This document shows positions 22,201 through 30,509 of a stretch of 64,000 nt of DNA, in pieces. The stretch's first letter is position 1. Every line of letters begins with the position of its first letter. The DNA is taken from contig NZ_QGDD01000001.1 in assembly GCF_003160695.1 (NCBI RefSeq), positions 372,001 through 436,000 of the forward strand. The letters run 5' to 3'. This stretch comes from Nocardioides silvaticus (lineage in GTDB: Bacteria > Actinomycetota > Actinomycetes > Propionibacteriales > Nocardioidaceae). The notes beneath the pieces were generated by a model. The model was not told where the DNA came from. It saw nothing but the letters and a program-made list of their open reading frames with translations, and made no database searches. Both the position numbers and the translations under genes were made by a program.

Positions 22201-22495
22201 GCATCCGGAACAGCGGGCGGAACCGGTAGGCGAAGTACATGTTGACCGCGACCGCCGCGCCCATGAAGACGCCGAAGACGAGGAACAGGCCGATCCGCGT
22301 CCACAGCATCGTGCTGAAGACCTGGCCGTAGCCGACCTCGTCGTACCAGAGCCGGTCGGTGTAGATCGACGCGAACGTCGTCAGCAGGAAGAAGCCCACC
22401 ACCAGCACCACACCGGTGATGACCAGCGCGCGGGCGCGGCTCCCCGGCCTCCGGGTGTCGACGTCTCCGGGCTCGTCGTCGAACAGGTCGCTCAC
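19253..22495 (-). CDS. UPF0182 family membrane protein with TDGA-repeat insert
   Basis: A protein of 1080 residues. Seven N-terminal membrane helices (residues about 20-330, for example ALVITGVVLVVGFFLLTTFAS and SVGLALLVLSSILLGMIWPAIV) are followed by a very large extracellular part, as in the UPF0182 family of actinobacteria. Between about residues 520 and 620 lies an acidic insert with tandem TDGA units and related T/E/D repeats, which makes the protein longer than family members I know of (about 980-1000). The extracellular C-terminus ends in an N/G-rich and acidic helical tail. The function of UPF0182 is not established. It overlaps the PPA1309-like gene upstream by 4 bp. Confidence 0.92.
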   Translation of the reverse strand: MSDLFDDEPGDVDTRRPGSRARALVITGVVLVVGFFLLTTFASIYTDRLWYDEVGYGQVFSTMLWTRIGLFLVFGVFMGAAVAVNMYFAYRFRPLFRMPGGDGSVDRYRDAVTPIRTWLLAGVSIVIGIFAGTSAIGHWRSYLLWRHAEPFGEKDPYFDKDISFYVFSLPWWHYVVDFVMAAAIVAIIATAVVHYLYGGIRLQVQHDRLSGAAQVQLSVLLGIFVLAKGVDYYLDRFDLVTDDHNLFTGMNYTGENAVLPARNILMGVALICAVLFFLNIWRRTWQLPSVGLALLVLSSILLGMIWPAIVQNFQVKPTEADKEESYIQHNIDATRTAYDISDVEPTNVTAVPEGDADPNDLTQEVAAVPVVDPKQVFETFEQRQQPRLYYSVSPVLDVDRYTIEDPVTKQKVETPLVLGVRELDQQGINDSDRNWSNLHTVYTHGEGVIAAYANRVSTDEANGRMVWAEGIQNASNVLSEDFDFEDRIYFGEQSPDYSVVGKASEDAEDVELGLDEVDAEPVPTEEIDPTEEEPTDGATDGATDGATDGATDGATDGATDGATDGASDQTTEEATDGATDEATDETTDGATDEETDSADDESDPAAEVGDTATTYDGEGGVEVGSTFRQLMYAIKFGEPNFILSGRVNGNSKVLYNRDPQTRVEKVAPWLTVDSDPYPAIVDGRIQWILDGYTTTDRYPNAERESFESMIDDSLQTDTGLQTVPTDEINYMRSAVKATVDAYDGTVNLYAWDEEDPILRTWMSAFPDTVQPKSEIPETLMEHLRYPEDLFKVQRYQLARYHVTDAGDFYQGNDRWEVPTDPQSGNSKQPPYRFFAQNGTSTDWSLTSVFVPRGRGNLAAFVSVNSDATSEDFGKIELRETNDEGALGPGQAANEMQQDEEVRDTLQPFVVANTPPVFGNLLTVPVNDGLIYVQPVYAVRTNADSSYPILQYVIVRYGAAVGIGRTIPLALANALGIELDNNDQGGGNNGNNEGPGGGPDGNGDDPGQEEKPLDEQIADALRAAQDAFDRADAAYARGDFAAWGRLQEVAREALADALDLAEQRPAGEAPDESATEETPEE
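20795..20892 (-). repeat. In-frame 12-bp tandem repeats encoding TDGA
   Basis: About eight units of GCGCCGTC(G/C)GTC in a row (seen on the plus strand), in frame in the UPF0182 gene. Unit-to-unit differences are at the wobble-type G/C position. Such arrays can gain or lose units by slippage without breaking the frame. Confidence 0.85.
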
Positions 22496-23115
22496 GATTC
22501 ATCCTCTGGTTGTGCGTCGGCGGGTCCGCCCGGCTGTACCTCGTCCAACGGTTGCACGGGCTCGTCTGGTTCCTCGGACTCGTCCTCGAGTGTGGCGTGC
22601 AGCAGCGAGAGCAGGCTCGGCACCAGGTCCGGCCCGCCCATCACCGATGCGTCGTCGTCGTGGGCTCGCAGCCGGACGGCGCAGTACGACGCACCGTGGC
22701 GGGTCACGCCCGCGACGATCCGGACCTCCTGGCGGTCCGGGTGCTCGCGGGCGAACTCGGCCGCGGCGGCCGGGTCCTCCGGGACCTGACCGTCGGCCGC
22801 TGGCGGCAGCACCAGCCGCTCCACGACGGCCGCGCAGCCGGTGACCGAGTCGGGCCAGCTGATCGTCGGCAGGAACTCCTCGAGCTCCTGGCCGGCCGCG
22901 ACCTCCTCCTGCTCGATCGGCGTGATCGAGCCGCGCTCCCGCGCGTCGTCGAGGCCGAGCGCCGCGGCCAGCGCGGGCTCGTGCGCGATCAGGTCGGCGG
23001 TGTCGACGAGAGCGTAGAGCCGCGCCGGCTGGTCCCAGCCGGTGCTGCTGTGGTGCTTCTCGATCTCCAGCACCGCGGCCGCCAGCGCCGGGTCGATCTC
23101 GAGCTCGAAGTCCAT
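22492..23115 (-). CDS. PPA1309 family protein
   Basis: A protein of 207 residues without signal or membrane helix. It opens with FELEIDPALAAAVLEIEKHHSSTGWDQPARLYALVDTADL, continues with EEFLPTISWPDSVTGCAAVVERLVLPP, and ends in an acidic proline-rich tail. This matches the PPA1309 family, found in many actinobacteria next to the UPF0182 and PDZ-protease genes, with no known biochemical function. ATG 23115 is chosen because GGGGAG lies five bases upstream and upstream codons read as a shadow. It overlaps the UPF0182 start by 4 bp and follows the protease gene by 14 bp; the three form one operon. Confidence 0.8.
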   Translation of the reverse strand: MDFELEIDPALAAAVLEIEKHHSSTGWDQPARLYALVDTADLIAHEPALAAALGLDDARERGSITPIEQEEVAAGQELEEFLPTISWPDSVTGCAAVVERLVLPPAADGQVPEDPAAAAEFAREHPDRQEVRIVAGVTRHGASYCAVRLRAHDDDASVMGGPDLVPSLLSLLHATLEDESEEPDEPVQPLDEVQPGGPADAQPEDES

Positions 23116-23129
23116 GGTCAGCTCCCCGC

Positions 23130-24179
23130 TCAGCAGCTCGGCAGGTCGGCGTCGCGGTCGTCGGCCCAGGCCTCGAGGGCCTCGAGCGACTCGTGCATGG
23201 TGGTCGCCTTGACGAGGGTCAGGTCGGTGTCGAGCCCCTCGACGTCGTCGCAATTGGCCTCCGGCACGAAGAACAGCTCCGCGCCCGCGTCCTCGGCTCC
23301 GGCGATCTTCTGCTCGATCCCGCCGATCGGACCGACCGTGCCGTCGTCGAACAGCTCGCCGGTGCCGGCGACGGTCTCGCCGTCGGTGAGCGGCCCGGGC
23401 GTGAGGGTGTCGTAGATGGCGAGCGAGAACATCAGCCCGGCGCTGGGCCCGCCGATCTGCGGGTCGACCTGGAGCGTCACGTCGAACGGGAAGTCGTAGC
23501 CGATGCCGAGGCTGATGCCGATCCGGGGGGCCTTCACCCCTTCGACCGTGGTCTCGACCGGCTCGATCTCGACCGTCATCTTCTTGCGGTTGCGCTCGAT
23601 CAACAGCGACACCGGGTCGCCGGGGCCGTGCTGCTCGACTGCGTCGACCACGTCCTGCGAGCCGCGGACCGGCTCGCCGTCGACCTCGAGCAGCTTGTCC
23701 CGCACCCGCAGATCGCCGAACGCGGCGCCCTCCTCGTCGACGAACGCGACCTGGATGCCCGTGTCGACCTCGTACCCCAGCTCACGCAGGGCGACCGCGA
23801 TGGCAGCGTCCTGCGACCCGATCATCGAGACGGCGCCGTCGCGCTCCTCGTCCTCGGCGGTCTGGTTCGGCGGGTGCGCGATGTCGTAGGGGACGACCGC
23901 CTCGTCGGGGTCCAGCCAGGCACCGAGCGCCTCGAACAACGACTTCTTCTGGCCGCGCGGTGAGGACTGGACGGTCGTGAACCGGATCTGTCCGTCGTCG
24001 CGATACGTCTTGTGACCCGCGACCTGGATGATCTCCGCCTCGTTCGCGTCCTTCGCCAGGATGTCGAAGGTCGGGCCGGGCGTGTAGATCGAGTACGGCA
24101 GCGGCGCGAACGCCGCCAGCACGAGGAGCAGGAACGTCAGCGGCGCGGCCACGGAGAACGCGATCCAGCGCTGGGTCAT
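23130..24179 (-). CDS. PDZ-domain, Lon-like (S16) serine protease
   Basis: A protein of 349 residues with one N-terminal membrane helix (LTFLLLVLAAFAPLPYSIYTPGP), a PDZ domain (about 130-205) and a C-terminal Lon-type catalytic domain. The catalytic Ser246 is in GGPSAGLMF and Lys291 in GGIEQKIAGA, the S16 dyad. It resembles the YlbL/Rv3194c type of membrane-bound protease facing the cell exterior. It is the first gene of the operon with the PPA1309 and UPF0182 genes, an arrangement conserved in actinobacteria. Substrates are unknown. Confidence 0.9.
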   Translation of the reverse strand: MTQRWIAFSVAAPLTFLLLVLAAFAPLPYSIYTPGPTFDILAKDANEAEIIQVAGHKTYRDDGQIRFTTVQSSPRGQKKSLFEALGAWLDPDEAVVPYDIAHPPNQTAEDEERDGAVSMIGSQDAAIAVALRELGYEVDTGIQVAFVDEEGAAFGDLRVRDKLLEVDGEPVRGSQDVVDAVEQHGPGDPVSLLIERNRKKMTVEIEPVETTVEGVKAPRIGISLGIGYDFPFDVTLQVDPQIGGPSAGLMFSLAIYDTLTPGPLTDGETVAGTGELFDDGTVGPIGGIEQKIAGAEDAGAELFFVPEANCDDVEGLDTDLTLVKATTMHESLEALEAWADDRDADLPSC

Positions 24180-24223
24180 GGCGTTACCTTCTCACCCGGC
24201 GCCAAGGCGCCGAGGACCGGATA

Positions 24224-24544
24224 TCAGGATGCGCGACGGCCGTCGTCGGCCACCGGCGCCTCCGCGGGCGCCTCGACCGGTTGCTCCGGAGCGCTCAGCG
24301 GCGGCAGCACGGTGGGCCGCAGGCGCGACGGGCGCAGCGCGACGCCCGTGCTCCGGTCCGGCGTACGACGCTCGACGGCGTAGCCCGGGCGCTTCCTGTG
24401 CTCGCGCTCCAGGGCCTCGCCCAGCCGGCGGGCGGCGGTCTCACGGTCGACCTCGCCGCGACCCTCGCGGCCCCACCAGGCGACCCACAGCATCGTCACG
24501 ACCGTGACGACGGCCGCGGGCACGAGCCAGAGCAGGATCTCCAC
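24224..24544 (-). CDS. Small single-span membrane protein, function unknown
   Basis: A protein of 106 residues with one N-terminal membrane helix (ILLWLVPAAVVTVVTMLWVAWWG), a charged helical segment (VDRETAARRLGEALEREHRKRPGYA) and a proline/alanine-rich tail. No enzymatic motif. It lies between moaE and the protease gene, in the same direction, with 70 bp and 44 bp gaps. Small proteins of this build near the PDZ-protease gene are common in actinobacteria, but I do not know a function. Confidence 0.65.
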   Translation of the reverse strand: MEILLWLVPAAVVTVVTMLWVAWWGREGRGEVDRETAARRLGEALEREHRKRPGYAVERRTPDRSTGVALRPSRLRPTVLPPLSAPEQPVEAPAEAPVADDGRRAS

Positions 24545-24614
24545 TTCGCGAGGGTACGTCCGCGCGGGCTGCTGCCGGTCACGGCGCGCCGGGCACCAGG
24601 GGGCTCCGGCGAGC

Positions 24615-25052
24615 TCAGGGAGCGCCGACCCACTCCTCGGTGCCGTCGGTGAACAGCTGGTGCTTCCAGATCGGCACCTCGGCCTTGAGGGTGTCGATGA
24701 GCGCCCGGCTGGCGTCGAACGAGCTGCCCCGGTGCGCGGCGGTGGTCGCCACCACGACCGCCAGGTCGCCGATCGCCAGGTCGCCGACCCGGTGGACCGC
24801 GGCGAGCCCGGTGACGTCGTACTCCTCGGCGACGCGGGCGCACACGTCCCGCAGCCGGTCGAGCGCGGTCGGGTGGGCCGAGTAGGCCAGCCCGGTCACG
24901 CCTTTGCCGCTGTCGTGGTCGCGGACCCGCCCGACGAACAGCACCAATCCGCCCGATCCCGCGTCGTCGAGGCTCTTCAGCACCTCGTCGACCGAGAGCG
25001 GGGTGTCCTGGATGCCGACCAGCCGCACCACGTCGTCGTTCACAGGGCTCAC
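24615..25052 (-). CDS. moaE: Molybdopterin synthase catalytic subunit MoaE
   Basis: A protein of 145 residues matching MoaE: GLVLFVGRVRDHDSGKGVTGLAYSAHP, the HRVGDLAIGDLAVVV strand pair, and the ending KAEVPIWKHQLFTDGTEEWV with the lysines near the active site (123 and 130). MoaE transfers sulphur from the MoaD thiocarboxylate to precursor Z to form molybdopterin. No moaD is adjacent. The cofactor is relevant to the molybdopterin oxidoreductase at 57396-59615, and MoeZ at 47808-49016 belongs to the same pathway. It is divergent from the DUF2342 gene with a 23-bp gap. Confidence 0.92.
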   Translation of the reverse strand: MSPVNDDVVRLVGIQDTPLSVDEVLKSLDDAGSGGLVLFVGRVRDHDSGKGVTGLAYSAHPTALDRLRDVCARVAEEYDVTGLAAVHRVGDLAIGDLAVVVATTAAHRGSSFDASRALIDTLKAEVPIWKHQLFTDGTEEWVGAP

Positions 25053-25075
25053 AGGTCGCAGAGTACTTTGGAAGC

Positions 25076-26484
<1,409 letters not shown>

Positions 26485-26488
<4 letters not shown>

Positions 26489-27027
26489 CGCTCCACGACG
26501 ACGCGCTGGCGTCGTTGCGCGGCTGGACCGCGCCCGATGCCGCCCAGGAGGCGCTGCGCGCGCGGTTCGTCGCGCACCTGGAGCGCACCCCGGACGGCAT
26601 GTGGCGTTCGTCATACCCCGAGCACATCACGGCGGGGGCGCTGGTGATCTCCGCCGACGGCGGCCGGGTGCTGCTCAACCTGCACGGCAAGGCCAAGCGC
26701 TGGTTCGCGTTCGGCGGCCACGCCGAGCCGGGGGATGCGACCCTCGCCGACGTGGCCGCCCGGGAGGCACGGGAGGAGTCGGGGATCGGCGACCTGCGGC
26801 TGGAGCCGGCACCGGCCCAGCTCGACGTGCACCCGGTGCCCTTCTGCGACCCGCGCGGTGAGGTCCGCCATCTCGACGTCCGCTACGTCGCGGTGGCGCC
26901 CCCGGCCGCGCAGGAGATCATCAGCGAGGAGTCGCTCGACGTCCGCTGGTGGCCGGTCGACGGGCTGCCGGAGCTCGAGCCGAGCATGATCGAGCTGGTC
27001 GGGATCGCGCGGTCGCTGGTCGGCTGA
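26485..27027 (+). CDS. Nudix hydrolase
   Basis: A protein of 180 residues with a Nudix box GHAEPGDATLADVAAREAREESGI (G-x5-E-x7-REAREESG), where the glutamates bind the metal for hydrolysis of a nucleoside-diphosphate-linked substrate. Substrate not predictable. The upstream part (RSSYPEHITAGALVIS) is the first strand of the Nudix fold. GTG 26485 overlaps the DUF2342 stop by 4 bp, which indicates coupling with that gene, a pairing often seen in actinobacteria. The repeat region 27030-27320 follows. Confidence 0.88.
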
Positions 27028-27029
27028 CG

Positions 27030-27320
27030 GGCGTCTCGATACGTCCTCGCCTGGCGGCTCGGACTACTCGACGACCGAATCGGTCGTCGAGTAGGAGCGA
27101 GCGCAGCGAGCCGAATCGGTCGTCGAGTAGGAGCGAGTGCAGCGAGCGACGTATCGAGACGCAGCGAGCCGAACGAGCGCCGGTCGTGGAGGAGGAACGA
27201 GCGCACGGTCGTGGGTCGGCTGAGGGGCGTCTCGATACGCCCTCGGGCTACTCGACGACCGACGGCGAGTGCAGCGAGCGACGTATCGAGACGCAGCGAG
27301 CCGAACGCCGGCGCCTACTC
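27030..27320. repeat. Intergenic palindromic repeat cluster
   Basis: Several copies of short blocks in both orientations: GTCTCGATACG and its inverse CGTATCGAGAC (27032, 27150, 27230 and 27281 regions), CTACTCGACGACCG and its inverse CGGTCGTCGAGTAG (27063, 27088, 27118, 27248 and 27307 regions), and GAGCGCAGCGAGC-type units. They can fold into hairpins between the convergent Nudix and metallopeptidase genes. A shorter relative is at 43590-43665. This looks like a REP-type family of the chromosome. Confidence 0.75.
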
Positions 27321-27854
27321 GACGACCGAGCCGGCGGCCTGCGGCGGGTCCATCTTCGCCGCCTCCGACCAGCCGAGCAGGTAGCCCTTGGCCTTCTCGG
27401 TGTGCGGGTAGTGACCGACCCACCCCCAGAACGCCTCGCTGTGGCCGGGCTCGATCAGGTGCGCGAGCTCGTGGACGAGCACGTAGTCGACGACCCAGTC
27501 GGGCATCCGCTGCAACCGCTCGCTGAGCCGCACCGTGCGGTCGCCCGGGGTGCACGACCCCCACCGCGCGCGCTGGTTGGCCACCCACTTCACCGAGACC
27601 GGCTCGGCGAGGCCGCCGAGGTAGCGGTCGTTGAGCTCGCGGGCACGCCGTAGCAGGTCGTCGTCCGTGCGCGGGCTGCGCTGCTCGCGCCGCTGGAGGC
27701 GGGCCACCATCGTGCGCACCCAGTCGCGCTCCTCGGCCTTGGACAGGTTGTCCGGCACCAGCACGACGATCCGGTCGCCCTCGACGTACGCCGACACCGT
27801 CCGGCGCCGCCGCCTCGAACGGCGGACCTCGACCTCCGGCGTCGGGTCGCTCAT
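27315..27854 (-). CDS. YgjP-type (M48-related) metallopeptidase
   Basis: A protein of 179 residues. The zinc motif HELAHLIEPGHSEAFW (His128, Glu129, His132, His138) and the upstream RWGSCTPGDRTVRLSERL signature define the YgjP/DUF45 family of metal-dependent hydrolases. The N-terminal third is strand-rich (RTVSAYVEGDRIVVLVP). The natural substrate is not established; in some bacteria relatives are linked to type I restriction modules, but none is here. Its ATG 27854 overlaps the stop of the PHP-domain gene (ATGA at 27851-27854), so they form a pair. Confidence 0.85.
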   Translation of the reverse strand: MSDPTPEVEVRRSRRRRRTVSAYVEGDRIVVLVPDNLSKAEERDWVRTMVARLQRREQRSPRTDDDLLRRARELNDRYLGGLAEPVSVKWVANQRARWGSCTPGDRTVRLSERLQRMPDWVVDYVLVHELAHLIEPGHSEAFWGWVGHYPHTEKAKGYLLGWSEAAKMDPPQAAGSVVE

Positions 27855-28915
27855 GACTCGACGCTACTCGCCGCCCACTCCAACAGCGCCTCGACAGGCC
27901 AGGTGTTGATGATCCGGTCCGGCTCGATGCCGGCCTCCTCCGCGCGCTCGCAGCCGTAGAGCAGGAAGTCGAGCTGGCCCGGCGCATGGGCGTCGCTGTC
28001 GATCGAGAACAGGCAGCCGATGTCGCGGGCCAGCTCCAAGAGCTTCATCGGCGGGTCCCGGCGCTCGGGGCGGGAGTTGATCTCGACCGCCACGTCGTGC
28101 TCCGCGCAGGCTTCGAAGACGGCGCGGGCGTCGAACTGCGAAGGCGGCCGGGTGCCCCGGTTGCCGGTGACCAGGCGGCCGGTGCAGTGGCCCAGCACGT
28201 TCATCCACGGGTTGCGGATCGCGGTCAGCATCCGCTTCGTCATCGGCCCGCTCTCGGCGCGCAGCTTGGAGTGGACACTCGCGACCCGCACCTCGAGCCG
28301 GCTCAGCATCTCCTCGGTCTGGTCGAGCGTGCCGTCCTCGTTGATGTCCACCTCGATGCCCTTGAGCAGCCGGAACTCCCCTGGCAGCGCTCCGAGGTGC
28401 TCGTTGACGGCGTCGACGACGTCGAGCTGGCGGGTGAGCCGCTCCACGCTCAGGCCGCGGGCGATGGTCAGCCGCGGCGAGTGGTCGGTGAGCACCAGGT
28501 AGTCGTGGCCGAGCTCCATCGCGGTCATCGCCATCTCCTCGATGGGCGAGCCGCCGTCGGACCAGTCGGAGTGGGAGTGCAGGTCGCCGCGGAGTGCCTC
28601 GCGCAGCTGCTCGCCGCCCGAGGCCGGCAGCGCGCCGTACTGCTCCTCGGCCTCGGCCAGCCGCTCGGGCACCCTGCCGGCGACCGCGTCGCCGATCACC
28701 CGCGCCGTGCTCGCGCCGATGCCGGCCAGCTCGGTCAGCGTCCCGGCCTCGGCCCGCGCCGCGACCTCGTCCGCGGGGAGCGGCAGGATCGCGGCCGCGG
28801 CCTTGCGGTAGGCCTGCACCTTGTAGGTGTCGGCCCGGCCGCGCTCGAGGAGGAACGCGATCCGCCGCAGCGCGGCGACCGGGCTGCCGTCGTACGGGTC
28901 GCCTGCTGCGGTCAC
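27851..28915 (-). CDS. PHP-domain protein related to the C-terminal part of PolX
   Basis: A protein of 354 residues. Residues 1-100 form helix-hairpin-helix-type repeats (AALRRIAFLLERG..YKVQAYRKAA; LTELAGIGASTARVIGDAV). The PHP domain follows, with metal-ligand motifs DLHSHSDWSDG, LTDHSPRL, KGIEVDI, ASVHSKL, GHCTGRL, EINSRPERRDPP and SIDSDAH. It lacks the polymerase palm of full PolX, so it is probably a phosphoesterase or nuclease acting on DNA. Start GTG 28915 has only a weak ribosome binding site. The promoter region holds a DnaA-box cluster (28954-29126). Confidence 0.85.
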   Translation of the reverse strand: MTAAGDPYDGSPVAALRRIAFLLERGRADTYKVQAYRKAAAAILPLPADEVAARAEAGTLTELAGIGASTARVIGDAVAGRVPERLAEAEEQYGALPASGGEQLREALRGDLHSHSDWSDGGSPIEEMAMTAMELGHDYLVLTDHSPRLTIARGLSVERLTRQLDVVDAVNEHLGALPGEFRLLKGIEVDINEDGTLDQTEEMLSRLEVRVASVHSKLRAESGPMTKRMLTAIRNPWMNVLGHCTGRLVTGNRGTRPPSQFDARAVFEACAEHDVAVEINSRPERRDPPMKLLELARDIGCLFSIDSDAHAPGQLDFLLYGCERAEEAGIEPDRIINTWPVEALLEWAASSVES

Positions 28916-28953
28916 CCGGTCACCCTGACAGCCCGGATCGGGCCAGAAAAGTT

Positions 28954-29126
28954 TTGTCCACAGCCGGTGGAGGAGCGGTGGAGAGCGTCGCCGCTGGTCA
29001 CCCCGCCGTACGGCGACCGGCCGCGCCGCGATCTCCCCATCTCGTCCACAGCGCTAGCCACCGTTTCCTCCGGCTGTCCACGGTCGTTCCCCATCGTCCA
29101 CACCCTTGTCCACAGCGTCATCCACA
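28954..29126 (+). promoter_or_regulatory. Cluster of six DnaA boxes, same orientation
   Basis: TTGTCCACA at 28954-28962 and 29106-29114, TCGTCCACA at 29042-29050 and 29094-29102, CTGTCCACG at 29074-29082 and TCATCCACA at 29118-29126. TTGTCCACA is the actinobacterial DnaA-box consensus. The cluster lies in the 373-bp gap between the PHP gene and the crotonase gene, where no coding frame is convincing. It is not the oriC region, since dnaA and dnaN are absent. Confidence 0.6.
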
Positions 29127-29288
29127 GGCGGTGTCGTCGCCACGTTGACCGCGCTCCCACCCGCTGCTTAGCGTTGCGCGCAGATGGGGCCCCCGGGTCG
29201 CAACTGCCGTTCGCAAGGGGAAGGCAAACGGCACGAGCGCCCGAGGGCTCCTTCTGATTTCCACGCTCGGGCGACTCGGGCGAACACG

Positions 29289-30098
29289 TCATCGCCCGTC
29301 GAAGTCCGGCGCGCGCTTCTCCTGGGCCGCTCGGATCCCCTCCTGCAGGTCGGCGGTCGCCAGCGTGATCGGCTGGGCCAGCGCCTCCCACTCGAGGCAC
29401 GCCTCGAGGCTGGCGTGGCCGCGCTGCAACGCGATCTTGGTGAGCCTGCTCGCGATCGGCGCGGTCGCGGCGATCTCCGCGGCTCCGGCGACTGCCTGCT
29501 CGCGGAAGTCCTCGGGCTCCAGCACCCGCGAGACCAGTCCCAGCGCGAGTGCCTCCTCGGCCTCGACGAGCCGGCCGGTCAGCAGCAGGTCGCGGGCAAC
29601 CGACGGTCCGACCACGTCGGGCAGCAGGTAGGTCGTCGCCATCCCGGGGTGCAGCCCGAGCTTCACGAACGGCACGCCCATCCGCGCTCCGCGAGCGGCG
29701 AACCGGAGGTCGCACGCCAACGCCATCGCCAGGCCGGCGCCGATGGCCGGGCCGTTGATCGCGGCGATGGTCGGCACCTCGAGCCGGCGGATCGACAGCC
29801 ACGCTCGGTAGAAGGGCAGCATCCGCGACCGGAGCCGGTCGACGGTGGCGTCCGGCTCGCTCGCGATCCACGAGGTGTTGCCGCCGGAGGAGAACGCGCT
29901 GCCCTCGCCGGTGACCACGACGGCCCGCACCTCGGTGTCGGCGGCGAGCTCGTCGATGGCGCGGACCCATGAGGTGGTCATCTCGTCGCTCATCGCGTTG
30001 CGCAGCTCCGGAGCGTCCAGGACGAGCATCGCGACGCCCGGGACCGGCCGTTCGAGCCGGAGGTGCGTCAGACCACTGATTTCAGACATACCGGGCAC
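29289..30098 (-). CDS. Crotonase (enoyl-CoA hydratase/isomerase) family protein
   Basis: A protein of 269 residues (start GTG 30098, with GGGAG seven bases before; ATG 30089 is an alternative). The crotonase fold is clear: GEGSAFSSGGN for the first oxyanion strand and NGPAIGAGLAMALACDLRFAA for the second, followed by VPFVKLGLHPGMATTYLLP. In classical hydratases glutamates lie in the GGCE and PE positions; here alanine and phenylalanine seem to occupy them. It may therefore be an isomerase, hydrolase or another crotonase activity rather than a hydratase. It has no obvious operon partner. Confidence 0.85.
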   Translation of the reverse strand: MPGMSEISGLTHLRLERPVPGVAMLVLDAPELRNAMSDEMTTSWVRAIDELAADTEVRAVVVTGEGSAFSSGGNTSWIASEPDATVDRLRSRMLPFYRAWLSIRRLEVPTIAAINGPAIGAGLAMALACDLRFAARGARMGVPFVKLGLHPGMATTYLLPDVVGPSVARDLLLTGRLVEAEEALALGLVSRVLEPEDFREQAVAGAAEIAATAPIASRLTKIALQRGHASLEACLEWEALAQPITLATADLQEGIRAAQEKRAPDFDGR

Positions 30099-30227
30099 GC
30101 TACTGCTCCCGCAGACCGGCGTGTCGTAGGGTCAGAGAGGTCCACGGCGGTTGCCACGGACCCCGGCGGGCTTCCCCCTGACCTCCCGTCGCGACGACCG
30201 AAGTGAAGATTGAGCAAGGAGGCCGTC

Positions 30228-30386
30228 ATGGCGGAGACCTGGAGCGGTGAGTTCTACTGCGTGAAGTGCAAGGCCAAGCGTGAGGCCAGCGGAGAGGTCA
30301 AGGTCAACGACAAGGGCACCCGCATGGCCAAGGCGGTTTGCCCCGTGTGCTCCACGAACCTGAACCGGATCCTCGGCAAGGCCTGA
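30228..30386 (+). CDS. Small zinc-ribbon protein, DUF5679
   Basis: A protein of 52 residues from ATG 30228 (AAGGAGG eight bases upstream). Two CxxC pairs (CVKC at 11-14 and CPVC at 38-41) form a zinc ribbon: FYCVKCKAKREASGEVKV...GTRMAKAVCPVCSTNLNRILG. It matches DUF5679, common in actinobacteria and often near whiB or tRNA genes, with no known function. The conserved TRMAKAVCPVCGT segment resembles that of topoisomerase-associated zinc modules. Confidence 0.8.
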   Translation: MAETWSGEFYCVKCKAKREASGEVKVNDKGTRMAKAVCPVCSTNLNRILGKA

Positions 30387-30509
30387 TCCCCTAGGACTAC
30401 CCGCAGCGGGCGGCGACCACCTCGGTGGCGCCGCCCGCGCGCATGTCCCCGTGGCGACGCCTGTGGATGGCGGCCGACACCGCGCGCCGGTCCGTGCCAA
30501 CCTGCGCAC

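Noticed and set aside
28954..29126. Chromosomal replication origin
   Set aside because: DnaA boxes cluster here but dnaA, dnaN and the usual oriC neighbours are absent, and the boxes all face one way.
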